Shown: positions 26,684 through 35,193 of the stretch, one piece after another
Layout of the letters: each line of letters begins with the position of its first letter
How positions within the stretch are numbered: position 1 is the stretch's first letter
DNA from: Marispirochaeta sp964554875
GTDB lineage: Bacteria > Spirochaetota > Spirochaetia > JC444 > Marispirochaetaceae
DNA length: 64,000 nt
Direction: 5' to 3'
Assembly: GCA_964554875.1 (NCBI GenBank)
Contig: CAZKQJ010000021.1
Coordinates: forward strand, 1 to 64,000
Program-made: the position numbers and the translations under genes
Notes under the pieces: model-generated
Databases searched by the model: none
What the model saw: the letters and a program-made list of their open reading frames with translations, nothing else
What the model was told of the DNA's origin: nothing

Positions 26684-27405
26684 GTATTTTATGCGGTTTC
26701 CATGCAATAGAAGAGGCTCTCAAGTCGGCCGGGAAGGGTAAAGCAACCCTGTATGTTTCCGGAAAAGGACCAAGAATCAAAAAGATCGAAGAGCTTGCAT
26801 CCCGTCAGGGAATTCCCCTCGTGCGGCTATCATCTCGTGAACTTTCTGATATTGTATCCGGCGATCATCGCGGTATAGCACTTTCCATTGAAGGCTACAC
26901 ACCGGAAAGTTCATTCGAAGCTTTTCTTGCATCCATAAACGATAGTCAGACCACTCTTCTGGTCCTGATACTGGATGGTATTACCGATCCCCACAATTTC
27001 GGAGCTATCCTGCGCTCAGCGGATCAGTTTGAGGCTGATTTTGTCTGTATTCCGGAACGACGTGCTGCTTCGGAAACCGAGGTTGTAGCCAACAGTTCTG
27101 CCGGGGCGGTGCATCATGTGCCCTTTGCCCAGGTTCCTAATCTTTCCCGGGCGGTGGAGAAACTGAAAAAGCACGGCTTTTGGGTATACGGGGCTGCCAT
27201 GGGAGGGGACCCGATCCATTCAGTGGATCTCAGCGGGCGGACTGCTGTTGTTCTGGGCAGTGAAGGTCGGGGTATTTCCGCCAATCTGGCCTCCCACTGT
27301 GACGCAGAAATTGCAGTTCCTGCGAAGGGCAGGCTGGACTCCCTGAATGTTTCGGTGGCCGCGGGTATCATCCTCTACGAGATCCGGCGTCAGCAGAACT
27401 GGTAG
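26680..27405 (+). CDS. rlmB: 23S rRNA 2'-O-methyltransferase RlmB (TrmH family)
   Basis: SpoU/TrmH-class (SPOUT) methyltransferase of 241 residues. N-terminal substrate-binding domain (GFHAIEEALKS), then the trefoil-knot domain with LDGITDPHNFGAILRSADQF (motif 1), VLGSEGRGIS (motif 2) and VPAKGRLDSLNVSVAAGIILYEIRRQ (motif 3), the standard RlmB triad. It methylates a guanosine in the 23S peptidyl-transferase region. Starts at an ATGA overlap with the preceding gene and ends 6 bases before the convergent lepB. Confidence 0.93.
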   Translation: MSILCGFHAIEEALKSAGKGKATLYVSGKGPRIKKIEELASRQGIPLVRLSSRELSDIVSGDHRGIALSIEGYTPESSFEAFLASINDSQTTLLVLILDGITDPHNFGAILRSADQFEADFVCIPERRAASETEVVANSSAGAVHHVPFAQVPNLSRAVEKLKKHGFWVYGAAMGGDPIHSVDLSGRTAVVLGSEGRGISANLASHCDAEIAVPAKGRLDSLNVSVAAGIILYEIRRQQNW

Positions 27406-27411
27406 ATCAGC

Positions 27412-29274
27412 TTATCTGGGAAGTCCTATCCTCCCAGGCGGCCAGAAGGTCGCCACAGCTTTACCAAGGATATTCTTTTCTTCCAGAAGATACGGATCCA
27501 GCAGCGAAAAGTACATGATGGAGACGGAGTCCTGCTTATCCAGGGAACCCAGACTCCGCCCCGAGTGGGAGTGCCGGAAATCAAGGGAATTGTAACGGTT
27601 GTCTCCCATAAGAAAATAGCTTCCCCGGGGAATATATGCATCCCGGTCTTCGGGTACGGGGGGGAAGTTCCGGTTGTCGTAGAACTCGGTCAGGTAACGG
27701 AAGAGCTCCTCGGCATCCTTCTGGGCTGATACAAAATCCACCGAAGAAGAAATCTCCGCCGGGGTTGCTCGGTTTTTTACAAAATCTGCGAAAAGCTGAA
27801 GCCGCTGGATCTGCTGGATTTTAAAAATAAGGTTGAGCTTCTTTGCGGATTCTTCATAGGGATTATCCGCCCCTGTTCCTGCCGAAACCAGTCCGGCCTC
27901 TACATACTCCTCCAGATCCCCGGCGTTTCGTGTAAGGCTGTCCAGCAATAGCAGGATATCGTAACGGTAGGAGTCGGCATACTGGAAGGCCTTGAGGCCG
28001 ATAGATTCAAGGCGGATACGGATCTCTTCGAGAAGTTTTTCCGGCTTGTTCCCCCGCTGGAGCATCTGCCCGATCAGGTTTGTTTCGAGATATTCAACAT
28101 CCGAAGCTGAAAAGCTGTCCAGGTCTTTGCGAAGGGATTCCCACAAACGTTTCAGTTCCAGACTCAGTCCGTGGATATCGGCAGCAGCTTTGAAGGTATC
28201 CCAGTACTCGAGCATCTGGCGTGTCGAGGCATCCAGGGGCATGTATTCTATCTTCTGCCGGATTTCGCCGGGCTGAGCATACAGATCGACGTGGGAATAA
28301 CTTGTATCCTCTTCAAGGGGAACATAGTCTGTGCCCCTGCGCTTTACATACAGTGTATCGTCGATCATCATCAGCTTTTCGCCGGGTTCACCGACAAGCC
28401 GTTTTACTATAAAGCGCTTACGGGGCATCCCGTTTTCGTCCCGGTCGATATCTACCATTGTCAGGGTTATATAATAGATAAACTGCTGAAAAACCCGTCG
28501 GGCGAGTGTTTTGTGGGTATACTCGGGGCTTTGAAATACAACAATATCTCCCCGTTCCGGTCTGGAAAGAACAGGCAGACGCCATTTGGTGAGGGGTATG
28601 GCCGGACCGGACTGAAATTTGGTTACCAGAGTACGGTCCTTTATCAAATAGGTCGGTACCATGGATTCGGTGGGAATCACATAGAGTTGAAAAATAAAAT
28701 GCTGCAGAATTATTACGATGATAATGGACTGCAGCACAGCATCGACGTTTTCCCATATCGCGGTTTTCAGGGGCCGTTTTATGTGCTTTTCCTTTTGCTG
28801 TTTGCGCAGTTCCTTCTGATCATTCTTTGATACGTAGACTCCCCAGGATTTCTGAAAAGGGGGGTACCACAGACTCAGATAGAAAGAGGCCGCCAGCAGA
28901 GTGGATACGAAGGAACTTGCCCACAGGCGGGTATAGGCGGGATCATTTATCAATCCGGACATCTCCCAGGACATCCGGGGAAGGTTGTAGAAAACATACA
29001 CAAATACGATAAAGTATCCGGCATAGGTCTTTGCCCGTTTGTACCAGCGCGAATCTTCCTGTACAAACAGGTGATACAGAAAAAAACTGTTGAAGGATAT
29101 AATCAGGAGTTTTATCCCCAGAGATGTAAGCAGGGCCCAATCAACGCTGCGGAATCCTGTAAAAAATATGGAAAACAGGGAATCCAGTGTCCAGACAAGC
29201 AGTAGAAGGGCTGGCAGATACCAGGAAGGATTATTCCGCTGTCGGTGTATCAGCGTGGCAATTTGGGTCTTCAT
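27412..29274 (-). CDS. lepB: Enlarged signal peptidase I
   Basis: 620 residues, roughly double a typical bacterial signal peptidase I. The S26 catalytic core is intact: Ser204 in IPTESMVPT, Lys291 in RFIVKRLVGEPGE, and the C-terminal box YFLMGDNRYNSLDFR (about 553-567). Two additions stand out. The N-terminal 170 residues contain several TM segments (about 18-38, 45-68, 84-100, 118-137) before the usual anchor at 181-198, and about 200 helical residues (335-530) are inserted between the Lys box and the GDN box. No Shine-Dalgarno; a promoter lies just upstream (29283-29311). Cleaves exported preproteins at the periplasmic face. Confidence 0.9.
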   Translation of the reverse strand: MKTQIATLIHRQRNNPSWYLPALLLLVWTLDSLFSIFFTGFRSVDWALLTSLGIKLLIISFNSFFLYHLFVQEDSRWYKRAKTYAGYFIVFVYVFYNLPRMSWEMSGLINDPAYTRLWASSFVSTLLAASFYLSLWYPPFQKSWGVYVSKNDQKELRKQQKEKHIKRPLKTAIWENVDAVLQSIIIVIILQHFIFQLYVIPTESMVPTYLIKDRTLVTKFQSGPAIPLTKWRLPVLSRPERGDIVVFQSPEYTHKTLARRVFQQFIYYITLTMVDIDRDENGMPRKRFIVKRLVGEPGEKLMMIDDTLYVKRRGTDYVPLEEDTSYSHVDLYAQPGEIRQKIEYMPLDASTRQMLEYWDTFKAAADIHGLSLELKRLWESLRKDLDSFSASDVEYLETNLIGQMLQRGNKPEKLLEEIRIRLESIGLKAFQYADSYRYDILLLLDSLTRNAGDLEEYVEAGLVSAGTGADNPYEESAKKLNLIFKIQQIQRLQLFADFVKNRATPAEISSSVDFVSAQKDAEELFRYLTEFYDNRNFPPVPEDRDAYIPRGSYFLMGDNRYNSLDFRHSHSGRSLGSLDKQDSVSIMYFSLLDPYLLEEKNILGKAVATFWPPGRIGLPR

Positions 29275-29282
29275 AAAGAAGG

Positions 29283-29311
29283 ATAGTAGTGGGTTGCCGT
29301 AAAAATGGCAA
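29283..29311 (-). promoter_or_regulatory. Promoter for lepB inside an inverted repeat
   Basis: On the minus strand: TTGCCA (29311-29306), a 17 bp spacer and TACTAT (29288-29283). The -10 ends 8 bases before the lepB ATG at 29274. The -35 lies in one arm of the inverted repeat 29291-29314. Confidence 0.5.
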
Positions 29312-29314
29312 CCC
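29291..29314. repeat. Inverted repeat between purE and lepB
   Basis: Perfect 8-bp arms GGGTTGCC / GGCAACCC with an 8-base AT-rich loop. No T run follows on either strand, so a terminator is doubtful. It overlaps the predicted lepB -35 and spacer and could be an operator. Confidence 0.5.
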
Positions 29315-29328
29315 GGAAAAAAACATCG

Positions 29329-29739
29329 CTAAGCGGAAAGTTGTACTTTCAGAATCCTTTCGGCCAGATGCACAGCGTTCAGGACCCCCTGTTTTCCGAT
29401 CCCCATGGTTGCAACGGGAATCCCCTTGGGAAGCTGCAGGATGGAAAGCAGAGCATCGATTCCGCTCAGAGCCCCGGCTATGAGCGGTACGCCGATTACA
29501 GGCTTTGAGGAAATGGAGGCGACCACTCCCGGCAGTGCGGCGGACAGTCCGGCAGCAGCGATAATCAGTCGATAGTTGTCCTGGTTTTCCTTGAGAAACT
29601 TCTGAAGCTCCTCCAGGTTGCGGTGGGCGGAATAAACCTCGAGATCGAAGGATATATCCTTCTCCTTCATCAGGTCCACGGCGGGCTGCACTGCTTCCTT
29701 GTCCGATTCAGATCCGATTAATACCAGAATATCTTTCAT
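29329..29739 (-). CDS. purE: PurE, aminoimidazole ribotide carboxylase/mutase
   Basis: 136 residues from the ATG at 29739, which has AGGAG upstream (a longer frame to 29781 lacks family character). Shows GSESDKEAV near the N-terminus, VYSAHRNLEEL, IAAAGLSAALPGVVAS, PVIGVPL and PVATMGIGKQGVLNA. The first loops and the LSAALPG segment differ from the common class I sequence (GAGGAAHLPG). No purK is present in the otherwise compact cluster. Together this points to class II PurE, the direct AIR carboxylase described from Treponema denticola; that class call is inference. Last purine gene of the cluster. Confidence 0.9.
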   Translation of the reverse strand: MKDILVLIGSESDKEAVQPAVDLMKEKDISFDLEVYSAHRNLEELQKFLKENQDNYRLIIAAAGLSAALPGVVASISSKPVIGVPLIAGALSGIDALLSILQLPKGIPVATMGIGKQGVLNAVHLAERILKVQLSA

Positions 29740-29799
29740 GCTTGCATCTCCTGTTTCCCGGCGGCCCTGGGCTCCATACACCGGTTTATGCTTTCGTCT

Positions 29800-31056
29800 T
29801 TACGTCTCGCTGAAGAATTTATTACCGATGTCCGGTCTGTACCAGGCGCCCTGGAACCGGACTTCCGGAACTATCGAATAGGCCCTGGCCCGGGCGTTTA
29901 AGGGGCTGGAGCCTAATCCGACAACGGTAAAGGAACGGCCTCCTCCGGTGAGGATTTTTCCCTCCGTGCTCAGGCTCGTTGAGGCGTGAAAAAGGACGCA
30001 GTCTTTTCCATTATCCTTGGGAAGATTCTCTACAGCGATGCCCTTCCGGTATGCTCCCGGATACCCACCGCTTGCAACCACAACCCCAAGGGCCGATTTT
30101 TCGGATATCCGCAGGGGAAAATCGTCAAGTTTTCCCTGTGCCATAGCGTCTATCAGGTTCCCGATATCCGATTCAATCAAGGGCAGCAACACCTGGGCTT
30201 CGGGGTCGCCGAAGCGGACGTTATACTCCAGCAGCTTCGGACCGGATTCGGTAATCATGAGTCCGAAATAGAGGACCCCGGTGTACATGAGATTCTCCTT
30301 TACGAGACCCTTCATGGTCGGTTTTACGACTTCCTCTTCTATCTGAGACAGAAGGCCGTTGGAAACCGTGGGCACCGGGCAGATTGCACCCATTCCGCCG
30401 GTGTTGGGTCCGGAATCATCTATCCCTGCTTTTTTAAAGTCGGCGCAGGGGGGAAGAAGCAGATAGTTTTTACCGTCCAGCAGGGCGAAGATGGAGACTT
30501 CGAAACCTGTAAGGAACTCCTCCAGTATAAGGCTGTCTTCCCTTAGTACCTCTTCTCCGAAAGTCTGGAGTTCGTCGGTGTTGTCGGATTCAAGGACCCC
30601 TTTTCCTGCAGCAAGTCCGCTCTTTTTCAATACGACTTTTCCGTTCCTGGCCGCGATTTCTTTACTCAGTTGTTTTGGGGTGCTGATTTCTCTGCATGCG
30701 GCTGTAGGAACCTTGTTGCGGAGCATGAAGTTCTTGGAGAACTTTTTACTGGCTTCCAGCTGAGCCGGGATTTTTTCGGGGCCTATCACCGCAATCCCCG
30801 CGGTTTTCAGGGAGTCTGCAGCACCTGCTGCGAGCGGGTCCTCGGGTCCAATTACCACATGAGTCACCTTGCGGCTTAGTGCCGCTTCGGTAATAGCCAC
30901 CGGATCCGCCGGATCGATGTCGGCAAGGTTTTCTCCAAGTTCATCAGTGCCGGCATTTCCCGGTGCTATGTACAAGGCCGAGATGCGCTTGCTGGTGCTG
31001 AATTTCCAGGCTAAAGCGTGTTCCCTGGCTCCGGAACCTACGATAAGTACCTTCAA
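29800..31056 (-). CDS. purD: Phosphoribosylamine-glycine ligase
   Basis: GARS, step 2 of purine synthesis, ATP-grasp fold, 418 residues. Starts at a TTG (31056) with AAGGAG 7 bases upstream and reads MKVLIVGSGAREHALAWK. Further motifs: APGNAGT, VIGPEDPLAAG, KKSGLAAGKGV, FKKAGIDDSGPNTGGMGAI, FGDPEAQVLLPLI and SGGYPG. Followed 60 bases later by purE. Confidence 0.95.
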   Translation of the reverse strand: MKVLIVGSGAREHALAWKFSTSKRISALYIAPGNAGTDELGENLADIDPADPVAITEAALSRKVTHVVIGPEDPLAAGAADSLKTAGIAVIGPEKIPAQLEASKKFSKNFMLRNKVPTAACREISTPKQLSKEIAARNGKVVLKKSGLAAGKGVLESDNTDELQTFGEEVLREDSLILEEFLTGFEVSIFALLDGKNYLLLPPCADFKKAGIDDSGPNTGGMGAICPVPTVSNGLLSQIEEEVVKPTMKGLVKENLMYTGVLYFGLMITESGPKLLEYNVRFGDPEAQVLLPLIESDIGNLIDAMAQGKLDDFPLRISEKSALGVVVASGGYPGAYRKGIAVENLPKDNGKDCVLFHASTSLSTEGKILTGGGRSFTVVGLGSSPLNARARAYSIVPEVRFQGAWYRPDIGNKFFSET

Positions 31057-31129
31057 ACAGACGCTCCTTGTTATTATGTAGGTGATTTATTACATCCGTA
31101 TTTGCGTGTCCCCGGGACAGAAACGATCC

Positions 31130-31699
31130 TTAGCCGATATTCCCTTCGAGGATGTTCAAGATTACCTCAGGATAGAGGCGATGTTCAAGTGCGTGAATGC
31201 GGGCTTCAAAGTCCTCGAGACTTTCGCCCTCGCAGCGGAGGATCCTCCCCTGACGGATTATCGGACCGGTGTCCAGCCCGTAATCTACCCGGTGTATCGT
31301 AATCCCCAGTTCCCTGTCACCGGAGTGGTAGCTCTCCTCAATGCCGTGGGTTCCCGGATATTTGGGCAACAGACTCGGGTGGACGTTGATTATGCGGTCC
31401 TTGTAGGCATCCACCAGCACCGGCGTGAGCAGGCGCATGAAGCCTGCCAGGGCTATAAGATCGATGGAATAGGGCTTCAGTCGGGTCAGCAGCTCCTTTT
31501 CCGTCTCCTCCCTGGGTTTCTCCCTGCTGTATTCAATGTTTTCCACCGGTATTCCCGCGGCCTGTGCACGTTGTCGGACATAGGCCGTTTTTCTGTCGTA
31601 TACCAGGAGTGCCAGTCTGTGGGATGATCCTTTCAATGCGTCGGCGATGGCCTGAAAATTCGATCCGCTGCCGGAGGCAAAAACTGCAAGATTCGCCAT
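31130..31699 (-). CDS. purN: Phosphoribosylglycinamide formyltransferase
   Basis: GART, the folate-dependent enzyme of step 3, 189 residues. Begins MANLAVFASGSGSNFQAI, with the family catalytic block INVHPSLLPKYPGTHGIEES (Asn, His) and ITIHRVDYGLDTGPII (Asp). Its start is one base from the purM stop, so it is translationally coupled to purM. Confidence 0.95.
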   Translation of the reverse strand: MANLAVFASGSGSNFQAIADALKGSSHRLALLVYDRKTAYVRQRAQAAGIPVENIEYSREKPREETEKELLTRLKPYSIDLIALAGFMRLLTPVLVDAYKDRIINVHPSLLPKYPGTHGIEESYHSGDRELGITIHRVDYGLDTGPIIRQGRILRCEGESLEDFEARIHALEHRLYPEVILNILEGNIG

Positions 31700-31700
31700 C

Positions 31701-32663
31701 TCAGGCTTTCACCGTATCAACCCTGCCAATGGGAAGCGCCCGTATTTTCCTGTCTTCGCAGAGCTTGAGCAAGCTGGCTTCTTCCGCCCGGGGAACGACA
31801 AGAGCTATGCCGATTCCCATATTGAACACCCGGTACATCTCCTCGATTTCTATGTCACCATAGCCCTGTATGGCATCGAAGATCGGCGGGACGGGCCAGT
31901 CCCGGTTCAGGACCGGACGCAGTCCGTCGGGCAGAATCCGGATAATATTTCCCTCAAGTCCGCCTCCGGTTATATGGGCCGCACCGAGAACAAGGCCGGA
32001 CTCGATCAGTGGAATCAGCTCTCTTACATAGATTTTGGTTGGAGTCAGAAGTTCTTTCATGAGTCCGGTCTCGGATTCGGGAATCGCTTTTCGTGCCAGG
32101 GAGAGTCCGTTGGAATGAACCCCCGTAGAGGGCAGTCCGATTATCAAATCTCCGGGACGGATTCGCTCTTTTTTGGGGAGCATGCGGGATTTCTCAACCA
32201 GACCAACAGCAAAACCCGCCAGGTCGAACTCGCCGGGGGCGTAGAGATCGGGCATTTCAGCTGTCTCGCCTCCGGCAAGGCGGCATTCTGCGTCCTCGCA
32301 TCCGGCAACGATACCCTCAAGCATAGGATGGAGTATGGATTCGTCCAGGCCTCCTATGGCTATATAATCCAGAAAGAGCATCGGCTTCGCAGCGCAGACA
32401 ATCAGATCGTTTACACTCATGGCCACAAGGTCGATTCCCACGGTGTTGTAGGTCCTCAGTTTCTGGGCAATCAGTAGCTTTGTGCCTACGCCGTCCGTGC
32501 AGGAGAGCATAACCGGTTCCCTGTATCCCGCCAGGTCCAGCTCCATTCCTCCGGCGAATCCGCCAATTCCCGGCCCCAGGGCGGGGGATTTTATTGACCC
32601 TATAAAGCGGGCAAAACGGTCACCCCCTTCGATGTCGACTCCTGCTTCCTTGTAGGTGCTCAT
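31701..32663 (-). CDS. purM: Phosphoribosylformylglycinamidine cyclo-ligase
   Basis: AIR synthetase, step 5, 320 residues. Starts at an ATG with AGGAG. It shows GGFAGGMELDL, SCTDGVGTKLLIAQ, VAMSVNDLIVCAAKPMLFLDYIA, GGETAEMPDLY, GLPSTGVHSNGLSLARK and HITGGGLEGNIIRILPDG, all standard PurM motifs. Its product AIR is the substrate of purE in the same cluster. Confidence 0.95.
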   Translation of the reverse strand: MSTYKEAGVDIEGGDRFARFIGSIKSPALGPGIGGFAGGMELDLAGYREPVMLSCTDGVGTKLLIAQKLRTYNTVGIDLVAMSVNDLIVCAAKPMLFLDYIAIGGLDESILHPMLEGIVAGCEDAECRLAGGETAEMPDLYAPGEFDLAGFAVGLVEKSRMLPKKERIRPGDLIIGLPSTGVHSNGLSLARKAIPESETGLMKELLTPTKIYVRELIPLIESGLVLGAAHITGGGLEGNIIRILPDGLRPVLNRDWPVPPIFDAIQGYGDIEIEEMYRVFNMGIGIALVVPRAEEASLLKLCEDRKIRALPIGRVDTVKA

Positions 32664-32686
32664 AATGGGATTCTCCTTGTAATAAT

Positions 32687-34084
32687 CTAGGCTTCCCGGG
32701 GCTTAACCGGATATTCCCCGGTGAAACAGGCGTAACAGTAACCTTTGCCCTCTTTAAGGCATTCCATCAGCCGGGGAATCTTCAGGAACTTTACGCTGTC
32801 CGCTCCAATGTGCGCGGCGATACCCTCCGGGTTCAGGGAGTTGGAAATCAGCTCTTTTCGGGTTGGTATGTCTATTCCGTAGTAGCAGGGAAATTTAATC
32901 TCCGGCGCGGAGAGACGCAGGTGGACCTCCCTGGCTCCAGCTTCGCGCATCAGGGAAATCAGAATGCGGCTTGTTGTTCCCCGCACCAGAGAGTCGTCCA
33001 CGAGAATAATCCTCTTGCCCCGAACGACCTCCCGGACCGGATGAAGCTTCATGCGTACCGCAAGTTCCCGCTGGGATGTGGTCGGAAGGATGAAGGAACG
33101 TCCGGCATAATGGTTACGCGTCAGCCCCTGTTCAAAGGGAAGGCCGGACTTTTCAGCGTAGCCCAGGGCGGCACTGTTTCCCGAATCAGGTACAGGCATT
33201 ACCAGGTCCGCCTCTACGGATTCGTCCAGTGCCAGGGCGGCACCCATGGCCTTGCGGGTCAGGTGTACGGACTCGCCAAAAACCAGGGAATCGGGTCGGG
33301 CAAAATAGATAAGTTCAAAAACACAGCGTTTTGGTTCTGTTTTTGGCGCAAAGCTTTCGCTTTTTATACCCGATGAATCAATATGTATGATTTCTCCTGC
33401 CTCGACCTCCCGGAAGTTTCGTATTTTCAGCATATCCAGGGCACAGGTTTCGGAGGCGACCACCGTAAGGGAGTCGGAGAAACCAATGTACAGGGGACGA
33501 AATCCCCAGGGATCCCGTATGGCTATCAGCTGATCATCGTGGAGCATAACCATGCTGAAGGCGCCTTCCAGTTGTTCCAGAGTCTCAATCAGTGCCGATT
33601 TGAAGTCCGGCTGTCTGGAACGGGCTATCATATGCAGTATAAGTTCGGTATCCGAGGTGCTTTGGAAAATCGAACCCTCAGCGGAGAGTTGTGTGTTCAG
33701 AAAAGCCGCATTGGATATGTTCCCGTTATGGGCGATGGCGGCGGAACCTTTATTGCAGGAAGCTGCCAGGGGCTGGGCATTTTCAAGCCGGTTGCCCCCG
33801 CGTGTGGAATAACGGACGTGCCCGATTCCCAGTGTCGAGGGGTGAGGTTTTTCAAGGTATCTGGACAAAACCGTGGAGACCATCCCCAGGTCCTTGTATG
33901 TTACGAAGCGGCCGGTACCGTCTTCCGGGATCTCTTTGCGGTAGCAGATGCCGGCACTCTCCTGTCCCCGGTGCTGCAGGGCAAAGAGACCGTAAAAAAG
34001 CTTTTCCGGAATGTTGTCGGGATTGGCGCTGTGAACTCCCACAACGCCACAGTGATGCCTGAGAGAATCGCTTTGCTGATCCAT
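32687..34084 (-). CDS. purF: Amidophosphoribosyltransferase
   Basis: First committed enzyme of purine synthesis. 465 residues from the ATG at 34084: a short propeptide (MDQQSDSLRHH), then the catalytic Cys12 in HHCGVVGVHS, the glutaminase domain (IGHVRYSTRGG, AHNGNISN, STSDTELI), and the PRTase domain with VMPVPDSGNSAALGYAEKSG and IILVDDSLVRGTTSR (PRPP loop). The open frame to 34189 is not family sequence and overlaps dusB. No Shine-Dalgarno; the promoter at 34091-34120 predicts a leaderless mRNA. No PurR or guanine/adenine riboswitch was noticed. Confidence 0.95.
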   Translation of the reverse strand: MDQQSDSLRHHCGVVGVHSANPDNIPEKLFYGLFALQHRGQESAGICYRKEIPEDGTGRFVTYKDLGMVSTVLSRYLEKPHPSTLGIGHVRYSTRGGNRLENAQPLAASCNKGSAAIAHNGNISNAAFLNTQLSAEGSIFQSTSDTELILHMIARSRQPDFKSALIETLEQLEGAFSMVMLHDDQLIAIRDPWGFRPLYIGFSDSLTVVASETCALDMLKIRNFREVEAGEIIHIDSSGIKSESFAPKTEPKRCVFELIYFARPDSLVFGESVHLTRKAMGAALALDESVEADLVMPVPDSGNSAALGYAEKSGLPFEQGLTRNHYAGRSFILPTTSQRELAVRMKLHPVREVVRGKRIILVDDSLVRGTTSRILISLMREAGAREVHLRLSAPEIKFPCYYGIDIPTRKELISNSLNPEGIAAHIGADSVKFLKIPRLMECLKEGKGYCYACFTGEYPVKPREA

Positions 34085-34090
34085 TGAAAA

Positions 34091-34120
34091 GATATACCAC
34101 CCTTTGACCGGCAGGGTCAA
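34091..34120 (-). promoter_or_regulatory. Promoter for purF, predicted leaderless
   Basis: Minus strand TTGACC (34120-34115), an 18 bp spacer and TATATC (34096-34091). The -10 ends 6 bases before the purF ATG, placing the transcript start at or next to the codon. Confidence 0.6.
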
Positions 34121-34185
34121 CCGCAGATCCGGGTTAAAGGGAGCTGAAATCGACTTTTCTCGGCCGCCGGCTGAATAAGTCCGGG

Positions 34186-35178
34186 TCAATCCTGCAGAGA
34201 AGCGAGAAAATCAGAGAAGTGTTCGCGGTATTCCGTCAGGTGTTCGCAGTGCACCAGCTGGTTCCGGAAGGCTGCGGATCCGCTTATGCCTTTTGTGTAG
34301 GAGCAGAGCTGCTTTTTCATCTCCTTGACGGCCAGGGCTTCGCCTTTTAGCGCGACACAGCGTTCCAGGTGGCGCAGTGCAGTCTCTATCCGTTCCCGGG
34401 GAGTTGGCGGGGGGAGGACTCCAAGGCCTGCGAGCAGGGAACGTATCTCCCGGAACAGAAAGGGATTACCCAAAGCTCCCCGGGCAACCATCACTGCATC
34501 GCATCCGGTCTGTTTGAGCATGTTCCGCGCATCCTCCGCAGTGAATATATCCCCGTTTCCTGTAACAGGCACCTCCACAGCCTCTTTCAGGCGGGCGATC
34601 TGTTCCCAGTCGGCTTTTCCTCCGTAGCCCTGGCTTCGGGTTCGCCCGTGAAGGCTTATCATGGATGCTCCGGCATCCTGGGCCCTGAGGGCAGCTTCGA
34701 TAAAGGTGTAGTTCTGATGATCCCAGCCTGTGCGGAGCTTAACGCTTATGGGCAGGCTGGTCGCTTTTTTCATGGCCCTCACAATCTCCCCGATCTGGAC
34801 AGGGTCCTTCATGAGGGCCGCCCCGGCGCCGGTTTTTATGACCTTCGGCACCGGGCATCCGCAGTTGAGATCTACGACAGCCGGCGCAAGGGGTGTAATG
34901 CACTCCATTGCCGCAGAAGCACTTTCCGGAGAGGAGGTAAATACCTGGATTCCGTAGTTGTTTTCATTTCTGCCACGGACAAGGAGATCCCGGGTTTTCC
35001 GGTTTTCCCTGATCAGGGCTTCGCATGAGACCATTTCGGTAAAGCAGAGGTCTGCCCCGGCATCCACTGCGAATTCCCGGAAAGCCGCATCAGTGAAACC
35101 CGCCAGTGGGGCACACAGGATGTTCCCTTCCAGGACCACAGTGCCCAGTCGCAGGGGCTTCAACAGAAAGACGGGCAT
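34186..35178 (-). CDS. dusB: tRNA-dihydrouridine synthase (DusB-like)
   Basis: FMN-dependent TIM-barrel enzyme reducing uridine in tRNA. 330 residues: LCAPLAGFTDAAFREFAVD, TEMVSCEAL, QVFTSSPES, VDLNCGCPVPKVIKTGAGAAL (catalytic Cys), VKLRTGWD, SLHGRTRSQGYGGKADW, VTGNGDIFTAEDA and VARGALGNPFLFREI. Lies between tatD (15 bases upstream) and purF, so it may be co-transcribed with tatD. Confidence 0.94.
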   Translation of the reverse strand: MPVFLLKPLRLGTVVLEGNILCAPLAGFTDAAFREFAVDAGADLCFTEMVSCEALIRENRKTRDLLVRGRNENNYGIQVFTSSPESASAAMECITPLAPAVVDLNCGCPVPKVIKTGAGAALMKDPVQIGEIVRAMKKATSLPISVKLRTGWDHQNYTFIEAALRAQDAGASMISLHGRTRSQGYGGKADWEQIARLKEAVEVPVTGNGDIFTAEDARNMLKQTGCDAVMVARGALGNPFLFREIRSLLAGLGVLPPPTPRERIETALRHLERCVALKGEALAVKEMKKQLCSYTKGISGSAAFRNQLVHCEHLTEYREHFSDFLASLQD

Positions 35179-35193
35179 GTAGGGATCTTCCGC

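Noticed and set aside
28171..28830. 219-codon plus-strand frame opposite lepB
   Set aside because: Shadow of the lepB catalytic core, which is conserved.
29291..29314. Hairpin as a purE terminator
   Set aside because: No T run follows the stem on the minus strand; kept instead as a possible operator.
33383..34087. 234-codon plus-strand frame opposite purF
   Set aside because: Shadow of purF; no ribosome site or domain.
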